DNA of 64,000 nt, taken from Desulfobulbaceae bacterium (GTDB taxonomy: Bacteria; Desulfobacterota; Desulfobulbia; Desulfobulbales; Desulfocapsaceae). The stretch's first letter is position 1; each line of letters opens with the position of its first letter. The notes beneath the pieces are model-generated. The model was given only the letters and a program-made list of their open reading frames with translations. It had not been told where the DNA came from and searched no databases. The stretch spans positions 1 to 64,000 of the forward strand of contig QKIH01000007.1 in NCBI GenBank assembly GCA_003249645.1, read 5' to 3'. The translations under genes and the position numbers were made by a program. Positions 25,959 through 34,841 of this stretch are shown piece by piece.

Positions 25959-26576
25959 ATGTCAACCTCAAACACAGTCAATCTTTTCGGTCTCTTTCGT
26001 CACGGAGAGACTGAATGGAATGTCGAAAAACGTATTCAGGGCCGAGGGAACTCCCCCTTGACCCGCAATGGTATTTCTCAACTGCAGCTGTGGGCCGCCG
26101 CATTGCAGGAGTCAAGCTGGCAACGGATTCTTGTCAGCCCGCAGCTCCGCGCTGTTCAAACCGCAGAGATATTCAACGCGTCCCTTAAACTCCCGGTAAC
26201 AGTTGCCGACGGTCTGCAGGAGCAGAACTGGGGAGACTGGGAAGGAGCAACACTTCAGGATCTTCAGACCAGGCAGGCAAAAGAACTGCAAACACAGATT
26301 GAAGCCGGTTGGGAGTTCACTCCGCCAAACGGCGAAAGTCGCAGGCGGGTACTGGCCAGAGCCAAAGAAGTGCTTGATACAGCAGCCGATTCCTGGCCCG
26401 GCGACAACATCCTGATAATATCGCACCAAAGCGTCATAAAATGTTTGATATATTCCGCTCTCGGCAGTCCGTTTCTTCCAGACGCCAAGCAAAAACTACT
26501 CAAAAACCGGCTCCATGTATTGACCCTGCAAGACAGCCTTCTAGCCGCTCACCGGATTAATATTACCAGGAGTTGA
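25959..26576 (+). CDS. Histidine phosphatase family protein
   Basis: 205 residues from the ATG at 25959, four bases after the upstream stop. The phosphoglycerate-mutase-like active site RHGETEWN is at about 15-22, with SPQLRAVQTAEIF and GNIL..SHQSV-type C-terminal histidine segment (IISHQSVIKCL). Such enzymes remove phosphate from small sugars or nucleotides or from alpha-ribazole phosphate. Lying within a glycosyltransferase operon, it may work on a sugar phosphate (inference). Longer in-frame starts would overlap the GT4 gene deeply and are rejected. Confidence 0.87.
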   Translation: MSTSNTVNLFGLFRHGETEWNVEKRIQGRGNSPLTRNGISQLQLWAAALQESSWQRILVSPQLRAVQTAEIFNASLKLPVTVADGLQEQNWGDWEGATLQDLQTRQAKELQTQIEAGWEFTPPNGESRRRVLARAKEVLDTAADSWPGDNILIISHQSVIKCLIYSALGSPFLPDAKQKLLKNRLHVLTLQDSLLAAHRINITRS

Positions 26577-26577
26577 G

Positions 26578-27714
26578 ATGAAGATTGCAGTATATTGTCA
26601 ACATGTACTTGGTGTCGGCCACTTTCACAGAAGTCTGGAACTCTGCCGCGCCCTGGCACTGCAGCATCGCGTTACCATGATCCTTGGCGGACCGGAAGTC
26701 AGTTTTATTGCCGATGGCTTCACTGTCTTCAAACTGCCGGGCCTTGAGATGGATCACGATTTCAAGAATCTGCAGCCATGCGACAGGACCAACTCACTTG
26801 AAGAAGTGAAAAAGAGTCGGGCTTCGCTGCTCCTGCAGCTTTTTGAGCAGGAACATTTTGATACATTTATAACCGAGCTCTACCCTTTCGGCAGAAAAGC
26901 CTTCAGATTTGAGCTGGACCCACTGCTTTCTGCAATAAAAGACGGTCCGCTCTCTCCTTGCAGGGTCTTGTGCAGCCTTCGCGACATTCTGGTTGAACGT
27001 AAAGAAGATACCGAAAAATTTGAAAACCGGGTCATCCGAAAGCTGGCCCGGTTTTACAACGGCATTCTCATCCATTCTGATCCTGCTTTTATTCGAATCG
27101 AAGAAACCTTTCACCAGGCTGATTCGATACCGGTCCCGTACAGGTATACCGGTTTCATCAACAGGCAGGACAAAACACATAGTGCTTTTCAGCCGCCCCA
27201 AAAAGAGAATACCAAGCTCATAGTTGCTTCCATAGGCGGGGGAAATGTCGGCGAAGAGCTGCTCTTTGCAGCAGCAGAAGCAGTCAATTTGGACTCAAGC
27301 CGGAATCTTTTTCTTCAGATTTTCACCGGCTTATATAGTGATGAGAAAGTTTACGAGGCACTCAAATGCTACGAAAATGAACGTATACAGGTTTCAAGGT
27401 TCTCCAGCGACTTTAAGAACTGGCTCGCCCATGCTGATTTATCCCTTTCCATGGCTGGCTACAACAGCTGCATGGACGTACTGAGTGCAGGAACCATAGG
27501 CCTGCTGTATCCGTTCAACCAGAATCAGGAACAGCGCCTGAGAGTGCAGAAATTTGAAAGCCGTACAGCTTTGCAGCTCCTTGAAAAAGAGGATCTGAAG
27601 CCGGAGGCTCTTCTTGCCCGGATAAACGCTGCTCTTTCAGCTGTATATCCTCAGTCCTCTGTCAATCTTGACGGAGCAGCGTCGACGCTTCACCTGGTCA
27701 CTAACTGGGAGTAA
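26578..27714 (+). CDS. GT-B glycosyltransferase-like protein, paralogue of the first
   Basis: 378 residues beginning MKIAVYCQHVLGVGHFHRSLELC, then LRDILVERKED, a glycine-rich VASIGGGNVGEEL and SLSMAGYNSCMDVLSAG near the C-terminus. The order and spacing match the gene at 23476 although identity looks low, so both belong to one divergent MurG-like family. AGGAG lies just before the ATG, and only one base separates it from the phosphatase stop. Likely transfers a sugar in the same polymer pathway. Confidence 0.8.
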   Translation: MKIAVYCQHVLGVGHFHRSLELCRALALQHRVTMILGGPEVSFIADGFTVFKLPGLEMDHDFKNLQPCDRTNSLEEVKKSRASLLLQLFEQEHFDTFITELYPFGRKAFRFELDPLLSAIKDGPLSPCRVLCSLRDILVERKEDTEKFENRVIRKLARFYNGILIHSDPAFIRIEETFHQADSIPVPYRYTGFINRQDKTHSAFQPPQKENTKLIVASIGGGNVGEELLFAAAEAVNLDSSRNLFLQIFTGLYSDEKVYEALKCYENERIQVSRFSSDFKNWLAHADLSLSMAGYNSCMDVLSAGTIGLLYPFNQNQEQRLRVQKFESRTALQLLEKEDLKPEALLARINAALSAVYPQSSVNLDGAASTLHLVTNWE

Positions 27715-27718
27715 AACC

Positions 27719-28498
27719 ATGCTCACCCCGGCCACGCTCTACACAGATTCCATTAAAGATCTCAACGGCTACACGGCATATCTTCTTGAAACAGCTGCGG
27801 AGGCAGCCGGCAGACCTATACAGTTTTTTTTCAGGGCAGATGATATCGGCATTCCTTCCGGCAACTTCTCCAGGATGACAGGCCTCTTCCAGACCTATGA
27901 ACTGCCGCTCTGCCTGGCAATTGTTCCAAGCTGGCTGACAAAGAACCGGCTCACTGCTCTGCGCAACCTGATCGGTAAATCAAACCCGCTCTTCTGCCTG
28001 CACCAGCATGGCTGGCTGCACAGAAACTATGAGAAGCAGGGCAAAAAACAGGAATTCGGCCCGGCTAGAAAAAAAAGTGAGATTAAGGCATCACTGGAAG
28101 CTGGCCGAAATCGTCTTCAAAATCTCCTTGAAGAAGATTTTTCCCCCTGTTTTACGCCACCGTGGAATCGCTGCAGTCTCGAAGCTCTGGAAAGTCTCAA
28201 CGAACTTCACTTCAAAGTTGTTTCCGGCAGCAGCGGCACACCATTTCCTCCTGTACCTCCGTTACAAAACATCCCGATCAACATCGATCTGCATACCGGC
28301 AAAGAGCACAATCAGGAATCAGCTTTTTGTGCGCTGACCCGCCAGTTTCAGCAGGCTGGTGCCGCTGGCCAGCTGGGTATCATGCTTCATCATCAGCGGA
28401 TGAATGCTCATGCCTTCGATTTTCTTGAAGCGCTGCTGAAGCAAATTGCACGCTCATCACAGTTCAACGGTGTTCATTTTGACCATATGGTCCCGTAG
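27719..28498 (+). CDS. NodB-like polysaccharide deacetylase family protein
   Basis: 259 residues from ATG 27719, four bases after the glycosyltransferase stop. FRADDIGIPSG at about 37-47 gives the metal-binding aspartate pair, LHQHGWLHRN near 96-105 the histidines, EFGPAR and FTPPWNRCS the later conserved segments. No signal peptide is visible, so it may act in the cytosol on a precursor, unlike PgaB. Last gene of the run; a new promoter starts the next operon 50 bases on. Confidence 0.83.
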   Translation: MLTPATLYTDSIKDLNGYTAYLLETAAEAAGRPIQFFFRADDIGIPSGNFSRMTGLFQTYELPLCLAIVPSWLTKNRLTALRNLIGKSNPLFCLHQHGWLHRNYEKQGKKQEFGPARKKSEIKASLEAGRNRLQNLLEEDFSPCFTPPWNRCSLEALESLNELHFKVVSGSSGTPFPPVPPLQNIPINIDLHTGKEHNQESAFCALTRQFQQAGAAGQLGIMLHHQRMNAHAFDFLEALLKQIARSSQFNGVHFDHMVP

Positions 28499-28547
28499 CT
28501 CAGGAGTGGAAAACAGAAAATAAGATGACTGGTGCGGGTAACTATCG

Positions 28548-28576
28548 TTGACAAACGGAGTAGGCAAAACTAAGAT
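28548..28576 (+). promoter_or_regulatory. Promoter of the ten-gene membrane cluster
   Basis: TTGACA (28548-28553), exactly 17 bases, TAAGAT (28571-28576). It stands 45 bases before the first ATG of the cluster. An 8-bp inverted repeat flanks it at a distance (TAACTATC 28539-28546 and GATAGTTA 28611-28618); the right arm covers the ribosome-binding region. Confidence 0.7.
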
Positions 28577-28620
28577 TGAAGAGATATTATTAACCCTGCC
28601 ATTTTACGGGGATAGTTAAC

Positions 28621-29271
28621 ATGAAACGTCTGGTTGCCTTGCCCTTTAGTAAATCCCTTGAAATCGCCTACAAGAGCATAAGGGTCCGTTTTTTCAGATC
28701 ACTGATAACCACGTTAAGCCTTGTATTGGCTGTGTCTTTTCTCTGCTACACACAAACCAGCAATAATTATGCTGAATCCATGCTGCTCTCCGGCGGACAA
28801 CAGGTCATCGAACAATTACAGGCCATCGGCTATGATGTAAATGTAGGCGACACCAGTCTTACTGCTTCACCTAAACAGCGCTGGCTTATTTTTCTCTCAC
28901 TCCTGGTCTGCATTGTCGGCATCATCAACGCCCAGCTCATGTCTGTGACAGAACGTTTTCGCGAGATCGGTACAATGAAATGTCTGGGTGCTCTTGATAG
29001 GTTTATTGTCCGGATATTCATTCTGGAAGCTGGATTTCAGGGTCTGGCCGGAGCCGCATCCGGCGCAATTCTCGGAGCATTCGTTGCCATTATGAGCGGT
29101 CTGTTTCGATTTGGTCTCCGGTCTTTCTCCCTGTTGATCTGGACGGATATATTTACAACAGTTCTGTTCGCTGTTCTGATCGGTACCGGACTAAGTCTGC
29201 TGGGTGTTTTATATCCTGCCCTGCTGGCTGCCAGGATGCAGCCTGTTGAAGCAATGCGGGTTGATCAATGA
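28621..29271 (+). CDS. Short FtsX-like ABC permease
   Basis: 216 residues with a first membrane helix (about 28-46), a short periplasmic stretch of only some 45 residues, and the FtsX domain (NAQLMSVTERFREIGTMKCLGA, then helices to PALLAARMQPVEAMRVD). MacB/LolC-type permeases carry a periplasmic domain of 200 or more residues at that place, which is missing here. The next gene encodes the matching ATPase 22 bases later, and a giant second permease follows, so this is probably one half of a heteromeric type VII ABC transporter. Confidence 0.85.
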   Translation: MKRLVALPFSKSLEIAYKSIRVRFFRSLITTLSLVLAVSFLCYTQTSNNYAESMLLSGGQQVIEQLQAIGYDVNVGDTSLTASPKQRWLIFLSLLVCIVGIINAQLMSVTERFREIGTMKCLGALDRFIVRIFILEAGFQGLAGAASGAILGAFVAIMSGLFRFGLRSFSLLIWTDIFTTVLFAVLIGTGLSLLGVLYPALLAARMQPVEAMRVDQ

Positions 29272-29293
29272 TCACAACAACCAAGAGTTGATT

Positions 29294-30028
29294 ATGTGTG
29301 CAAAAAATATCGTTCGAGTATCGGGTGTAACCAAGGATTTTGATCTCGGGAAAATCGTCGTCAATGTCCTGAAAGGAATCGATCTGGAAATCGAAACGGG
29401 AATGTACATTTCGATCATGGGGCCATCCGGGTCCGGCAAGTCAACACTGTTCAATATGATCGGCGGGCTTGACAAGCCAACCAGCGGCAAGGTTTTTATC
29501 GATGAGGTCGACATTGCCCAGCTTGATGCCTATGAGCTGGCCTGGCTGCGCTGCCGTAAAATCGGCTACATTTTCCAGACCTTTAACCTGATCCCGGTCA
29601 TGACGGCGCTGGAGAATGTCACCCTGCCGATGACTTTTGCCGGCACACCCAACGATGCAGCAGTCGATCGCGGCATGGAACTGCTGAAGCTGGTTGGCCT
29701 TGATGGGCGGCACAGCCACAAACCCAGTGAACTTTCAGGCGGTCAACAGCAGCGGGTTGCTGTCGCCAGAGCCCTTGCCAATAATCCATCAATTATTCTT
29801 GCCGATGAACCGACCGGCAACCTCGATTTGAAAACCGGTGAGGATGTCATTGAATTGCTCAAGCAGATGAGCAAGGAGCGGGATGTCACCGTCATCTCGG
29901 CCACCCATGACTATAAAATGCTCAATGTCTCCGATCAGGTTGTCTGGATTAGGGACGGTCGGGTAGACAAGATACAGAACCGCGAAGAACTTGATATTAC
30001 TACCGGCGGACTTGCCAAAGCAGAATAA
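29294..30028 (+). CDS. ABC transporter ATP-binding protein (LolD/MacB-like)
   Basis: 244 residues from ATG 29294. Walker A GPSGSGKST near 45-53, Q-loop (YIFQTFNL), signature LSGGQQQRVAVARAL and Walker B ILADEPTGNLD, then the switch histidine (SATHDYKM). The subgroup drives FtsX-type permeases that move lipoproteins or act mechanically on the periplasm. It lies between the two FtsX-type genes of the cluster (22 bases after one and 19 before the other), strongly suggesting a three-component complex. Confidence 0.93.
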   Translation: MCAKNIVRVSGVTKDFDLGKIVVNVLKGIDLEIETGMYISIMGPSGSGKSTLFNMIGGLDKPTSGKVFIDEVDIAQLDAYELAWLRCRKIGYIFQTFNLIPVMTALENVTLPMTFAGTPNDAAVDRGMELLKLVGLDGRHSHKPSELSGGQQQRVAVARALANNPSIILADEPTGNLDLKTGEDVIELLKQMSKERDVTVISATHDYKMLNVSDQVVWIRDGRVDKIQNREELDITTGGLAKAE

Positions 30029-30047
30029 ATATACAAGGCGACGCAAT

Positions 30048-33000
30048 ATGCTCTGCAGACTTTCTCAATTGCTGTTCTTTCTTTTTCTGTCCTTGCTGGC
30101 AGGAATAGCACAGGTCTGCTCTGCAGAAAATCTTCGCAGCGACATAGAAACCCTGAGCAGTTTCAGTAGCAGGCACACAGGAACCCCAGGAGCTGCACAA
30201 AGTGCGGACTACATCGAAGACCGTTTTCAGGAACTCGGTTTTGCAACAGACCGCTACCCTTTTCTTGTTACAGTGAAGAAATTCGGTAAAGCGACCTTAC
30301 GCATGGATGATGCCGATTATCCGCTCACCCCGTTTGAATACAACGTTATCACACCAGAAGCGACTGTTGGTGATATTGACGGTCCTCTCTATTATGTGGG
30401 CACCGGAAGTCTGAAAGAACTTGATCACAAACAGATAGAAGGTGCTGTCATTCTGCTTGATTTTCATTCGGGCATAAACTGGGCAAACATTGCCTCCCTG
30501 GGTGCAAAGGCTATTATCTATCTACACGATGATATTCCCGATCCGAACTACTTTTTTGAAGAGAAACAGGAACTCACCCCCATCCAATTGCCCTGTTTCT
30601 GGATGAGCAGAAGCAAAGCGCTGCAGCTGTTCGGCCCCCTGCATGAAAACTTCCGGAAAAAACTGCGCGAACGCATTTCCGTGACTGCTGAGGTACAATG
30701 GCAACAGACAAGCTCTGACAACATTTTTGCTCTTGTCCCGGGAACTGATGATTCCCTGAAGCATGAACTTGTCATCCTGGAAGCATTTTACGATAACAAG
30801 GCATTTATCCCTGACCACGCACCCGGTGCCGATGAATCAATTTCCATTGCCACCCTGCTTGATATTGCAGAAAAGTTCAAGAATACCCCTCCGGCCAGAA
30901 CAGTTATTCTCGCAGCAACCAGCGGACACGACCAGACTCTTGCCGGAATGCGCGACCTCATCTGGTCAATCAATGCAAACAGCAAGGAGATGAGAACCGA
31001 TCAGAGAGATTTGATGAATGCGATCAAGAACATCAAATCCCAGATAAAAATTCTGAAAAGTCTTTCATTTCCACTGTCTGCCGATAAAGAGCGTGACAGA
31101 CTGATAAAAAAGGCAACTTCAAACAGTCTCAGCCTTGAAATAGATGCTCTTTCAAGGCGACTGATGAATCTGCGGCTGCAGACAAGCAGCACAGAAACCG
31201 CAGAGCAGATCAAGACGCTTGCAAAAAAGCGTTTTGATCTGAAACAACTCAGCTGGGCAGAAAACTACCACAATCTTCCGGCCGATGATGCAGCTCTTCT
31301 TAAAAGCCTTATTCCCATGGCTATAAAAGAGTTGAAACGCCAGGAAGACTCCAACAGGGCGCAACTATCCACCATGAAAAAAGCCCTGCAGTTTCGACAG
31401 CTTGTTCGGGAATACGAACTTCAGGCGATAATTTCATTGCATCTTTCCGGACACGGCAGTGGTGTCGGCGGTTTTCATCAGGGTTGGCTCTATAACCTAA
31501 AACCTGCCATCAACCGAACCGGGATATACAGCGTAATCAGTGATGTTTTCGAACAATCTGTGAGTTCAGGACAATTCGGGAAGGCAAGATACATCAACTC
31601 ACTCCGTCCTAGCCGTCTGCGAAATTGGGATTCCTGGTTTCTTGACAAACCCTTTATGGGCGGCGAGGTAAGCTCCATGGCGGGACATCTCGGCCTGACC
31701 CTGGCAACCACCGGCGACGGCAGAGCCAACTGGGGAACACCATGGGACACTCCTGACCGGCTAAACTGGCAGTGGGTAACCGATCAGGCAAACCTTGTCA
31801 ATGCTCTCATTAACGGTGTCTGTTCCGCTGCGAAACTGCAGAACGGCAATCTTCCCCGCGACGGCTTCTCGACAGTCAGAGGCAGAGCCAACCTGCTGCT
31901 TCACGGAGAGCTTTTTGCCAACTACCCTGCCCAGGGAACCACCTTGCTTGCATATCAGGGTAACGGACTTTTCCACACCACCGTAGACGGCAACGGCGAA
32001 TTTATCTTTAAAGGTCTTGCTGACAAAAAGAATGTGCTGGACAAGTTCATTATCGAAGGCTACCGATTTGATAAAGACAGCGGCAAGGTTCTCTGGGCGA
32101 TTGATAAAAAGAGTACAGGGAAAGACAATTACCGCCTGAAGATGATCAGAAACAATATGAAAACCGATCTGATCATGTTCCATGCACGCGAGACCACCAT
32201 TTTTAACTTGCTGGAACCAAGAAGTCTCAATCACCTGACCAAGCTGAATCTCTTTGACGGCAGACGTGATGCTCCGCCGCAGCATTTCTGGTACTCCAGA
32301 ATTGACACAAGGACATCGACTTTTTCATCCATTTACACTGACCCCGGCACCAGGCTCAAATTAACCCTGTCGGATACGGTGCTGACCAATAAATTCATCC
32401 TCTCCAACGGCAGTAAAGACAAGCCCATGGGCACCGGCTACCCGGTTGACACTCACCCCCTGATCAGCAACACCGTTTTTCATGCTGCCCAGGACGCCTG
32501 GTCTCTGATTCTGCCAAGGGTACAAAATCTTGAAGATCACGGCATCTTTGACCAGAAAATCAATGATCTGAAAAACCGCGGCACAGCAACCCTGCAGGTG
32601 AGTCGAAGCAACCTCGAAAGCCATCTGTATTCGCTCTCTGAAGAAAAGGCGGCAGAATCACTTGCTCTCGCGGCAAGAGTTTATCAGCAGGTAGAAAAAA
32701 CACAAAAAGACATTCTTATAGGCGTACTGTTTTATATCGCCCTCTTTGTACCCTTTGCCTTCACCATGGAGCGTTTCTTATTCAGCTACGCAAACATCTA
32801 TAAACGCATTGCAGCCTTTACCGGTATCCTGCTTGTCCTTATTGCTATTATCTATCAGGTTCATCCTGCTTTCAAGCTCGCCTACAGCCCGATGATTGTA
32901 ATCATCGCCTTTTTCATCATCGGGCTCTCATTCATGGTTTCACTGATTATCTTCTTTCGTTTTGAAGAAGAAATGCTCCTGCTGCAGCGGCGGGCAACAC

Positions 33001-34841
33001 ATAAGAGGCCAGCCGAAATCAGTCATTGGAAGGCATTTGTTGCCGCTTTCTTTCTGGGTGTCTCCAACCTGCGGCGAAGAAGGCTCCGAACAGTTTTGAC
33101 CTGTGTAACGCTGATCATTCTGACGTTTACGATCATGAGTTTCACAACCATCAAAAGCAGCCAGAAACACAACCGGCTCTTCTTCAACAGCCATGTCCCT
33201 TATAAAGGATTGATGCTGAAAAAGGTGAACTGGCAGAGCCTTCCGGTCCAGGCCACAGATATTCTCCTTTCACATCTTCAGGCTGTCAGTACACCAGCCC
33301 CGAGAGTATGGCTCGAAGCTTCTGAACCGACCAGAACGGTGCAGGTTCCCCTGAGAACTGATAAAGCTGAAATACGTATCCACGGGCTGATAGGACTCTC
33401 AGCTGCTGAAAACGAAGTTACCGGAATAGACCGACTGCTCACCTCAGGCAGGTGGATGATGCGGGATGAAAAACGTGTCATCATTCTTGAAGAAAACAGC
33501 GCACAAGAATTGGGCGTCAAAGCCGGCCAAAATGATCAGGTCCTCTTATTCGGTGAACCGTTTACTGTAATCGGCACATTCGCTGCCCAGCGCTTCGACC
33601 AGGTACACGATCTCGATGGAGAACCTCTTACCCCGGTGATATTTCCGGATGAAGCAGGAACAGAGATTTCAGAAGTTGAACAGGAAGCCATGGAATCAGG
33701 CGATGACGTCAGAACTTTTCAGAGCCGCTATCAGCACATCCCTGCCCTGGAGACAGCGATTATCCCTGCATCCACCCTCATGGCAATGGGCGGCAACTTG
33801 AAAAACATTGCCATTCGACCCGATGAAGGGCAAAACATCAGCGCCCTGGCTGACCAGCTGACTGACCGGTTCAGCCTGGCCATTTTCGCCGGTGACACAG
33901 ATGGAGTGTGGCTCTACAACCTGAGTGACACCCTGCTCTATTCCGGCGTTCCCAACATTATTATCCCCCTGCTCATCTCCACGCTCATCGTCCTGAACAC
34001 GATGATCAGTTCGGTCTATGAAAGAAAATCTGAAATCGGCGTCTATACCTCTGTGGGCCTGGCACCAAGTCATGTCTCATTTCTTTTTGTGGCCGAAGCG
34101 GTTTCCCTTGCTGTCATATCTGTTGTTCTGGGCTATCTTTTCGCCCAGGTGTCAGCAGCACTGTTCTCATCAACACCATATTGGGCCGGTATAACGGTAA
34201 ATTATTCTTCGCTTGCCGGGGTTGCGGCAATGATCCTGGTGATAGGTGTCGTCCTTCTCTCTGTCATCTATCCATCCAGAGTTGCAGCCAACATCGCCAT
34301 CCCCGACGTGAACAGAACCTTTGCACTGCCAAAAGCGGTCGACGACAGGATTCAGGTCATTCTCCCGTTCTTCATGAAATACGACGAACATGAGAGTATC
34401 GGCGGTTTTATCTATAACTATTTTTTAAGCCACCAGGATGTTTCACACGGCATTTTTTCAACCGGGGAGCTTGAGGTCGTTTTTGCCTGTGAAACAGTGG
34501 AGGAAGTCTCGATTCTGGTTGAAGGAAAAGAGCCGCAATGCTGTCAGCATATTACTACAAAAATGTGGCTTGCTCCTTTTGATTTCGGCATAATGCAGCA
34601 GGTTGACATTCAATTCTGTCCGGCACCCGGCATGAAAAACTACCTTGAGATAAAAGCCACCATTAGCCGTCAGGCAGGCGAAGCAGGCATCTGGCACCGT
34701 CTTAACAACACCTTCCTCCACGCATTGAGAAAACAATTGCTGGTCTGGCGCTCAATTGATGATGAAACACATCGCCAGCTTTCCATTGAATTCAGGGAAA
34801 GGCTTGATAATGGCAACAGTACCGCCGGAGATAAAGCATGA
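30048..34841 (+). CDS. Giant fusion: degenerate M28 peptidase plus FtsX permease
   Basis: About 1597 residues from ATG 30048 (AAGGCG site before it). Order: signal sequence; M28-like N-terminal part with a PA-like insert (about 105-165); FYDNKAFIPDH and PGADESISIATLLDIA at 244-266, where M28 metal ligands would be; a helical insertion of about 150 residues; GTPWDTPDRLNW near 565, matching the last M28 ligand region but with Trp in place of His; a beta-sandwich resembling a carboxypeptidase regulatory domain near 610-690; several membrane helices (about 890-985); a further helix near 1020; a MacB-like periplasmic domain; the FtsX helices (about 1300-1410); and a C-terminal tail of about 190 residues. 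The expected zinc ligands are mostly replaced, so the peptidase is probably inactive and used for binding. It is the probable partner of the two preceding genes. Confidence 0.82.
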   Translation: MLCRLSQLLFFLFLSLLAGIAQVCSAENLRSDIETLSSFSSRHTGTPGAAQSADYIEDRFQELGFATDRYPFLVTVKKFGKATLRMDDADYPLTPFEYNVITPEATVGDIDGPLYYVGTGSLKELDHKQIEGAVILLDFHSGINWANIASLGAKAIIYLHDDIPDPNYFFEEKQELTPIQLPCFWMSRSKALQLFGPLHENFRKKLRERISVTAEVQWQQTSSDNIFALVPGTDDSLKHELVILEAFYDNKAFIPDHAPGADESISIATLLDIAEKFKNTPPARTVILAATSGHDQTLAGMRDLIWSINANSKEMRTDQRDLMNAIKNIKSQIKILKSLSFPLSADKERDRLIKKATSNSLSLEIDALSRRLMNLRLQTSSTETAEQIKTLAKKRFDLKQLSWAENYHNLPADDAALLKSLIPMAIKELKRQEDSNRAQLSTMKKALQFRQLVREYELQAIISLHLSGHGSGVGGFHQGWLYNLKPAINRTGIYSVISDVFEQSVSSGQFGKARYINSLRPSRLRNWDSWFLDKPFMGGEVSSMAGHLGLTLATTGDGRANWGTPWDTPDRLNWQWVTDQANLVNALINGVCSAAKLQNGNLPRDGFSTVRGRANLLLHGELFANYPAQGTTLLAYQGNGLFHTTVDGNGEFIFKGLADKKNVLDKFIIEGYRFDKDSGKVLWAIDKKSTGKDNYRLKMIRNNMKTDLIMFHARETTIFNLLEPRSLNHLTKLNLFDGRRDAPPQHFWYSRIDTRTSTFSSIYTDPGTRLKLTLSDTVLTNKFILSNGSKDKPMGTGYPVDTHPLISNTVFHAAQDAWSLILPRVQNLEDHGIFDQKINDLKNRGTATLQVSRSNLESHLYSLSEEKAAESLALAARVYQQVEKTQKDILIGVLFYIALFVPFAFTMERFLFSYANIYKRIAAFTGILLVLIAIIYQVHPAFKLAYSPMIVIIAFFIIGLSFMVSLIIFFRFEEEMLLLQRRATHKRPAEISHWKAFVAAFFLGVSNLRRRRLRTVLTCVTLIILTFTIMSFTTIKSSQKHNRLFFNSHVPYKGLMLKKVNWQSLPVQATDILLSHLQAVSTPAPRVWLEASEPTRTVQVPLRTDKAEIRIHGLIGLSAAENEVTGIDRLLTSGRWMMRDEKRVIILEENSAQELGVKAGQNDQVLLFGEPFTVIGTFAAQRFDQVHDLDGEPLTPVIFPDEAGTEISEVEQEAMESGDDVRTFQSRYQHIPALETAIIPASTLMAMGGNLKNIAIRPDEGQNISALADQLTDRFSLAIFAGDTDGVWLYNLSDTLLYSGVPNIIIPLLISTLIVLNTMISSVYERKSEIGVYTSVGLAPSHVSFLFVAEAVSLAVISVVLGYLFAQVSAALFSSTPYWAGITVNYSSLAGVAAMILVIGVVLLSVIYPSRVAANIAIPDVNRTFALPKAVDDRIQVILPFFMKYDEHESIGGFIYNYFLSHQDVSHGIFSTGELEVVFACETVEEVSILVEGKEPQCCQHITTKMWLAPFDFGIMQQVDIQFCPAPGMKNYLEIKATISRQAGEAGIWHRLNNTFLHALRKQLLVWRSIDDETHRQLSIEFRERLDNGNSTAGDKA

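Noticed and set aside
28539-28618. TAACTATC / GATAGTTA repeat around the cluster promoter as a riboswitch
   Set aside because: The left arm lies upstream of the transcript start predicted from the promoter, so the two arms cannot pair in RNA. A protein site remains possible.
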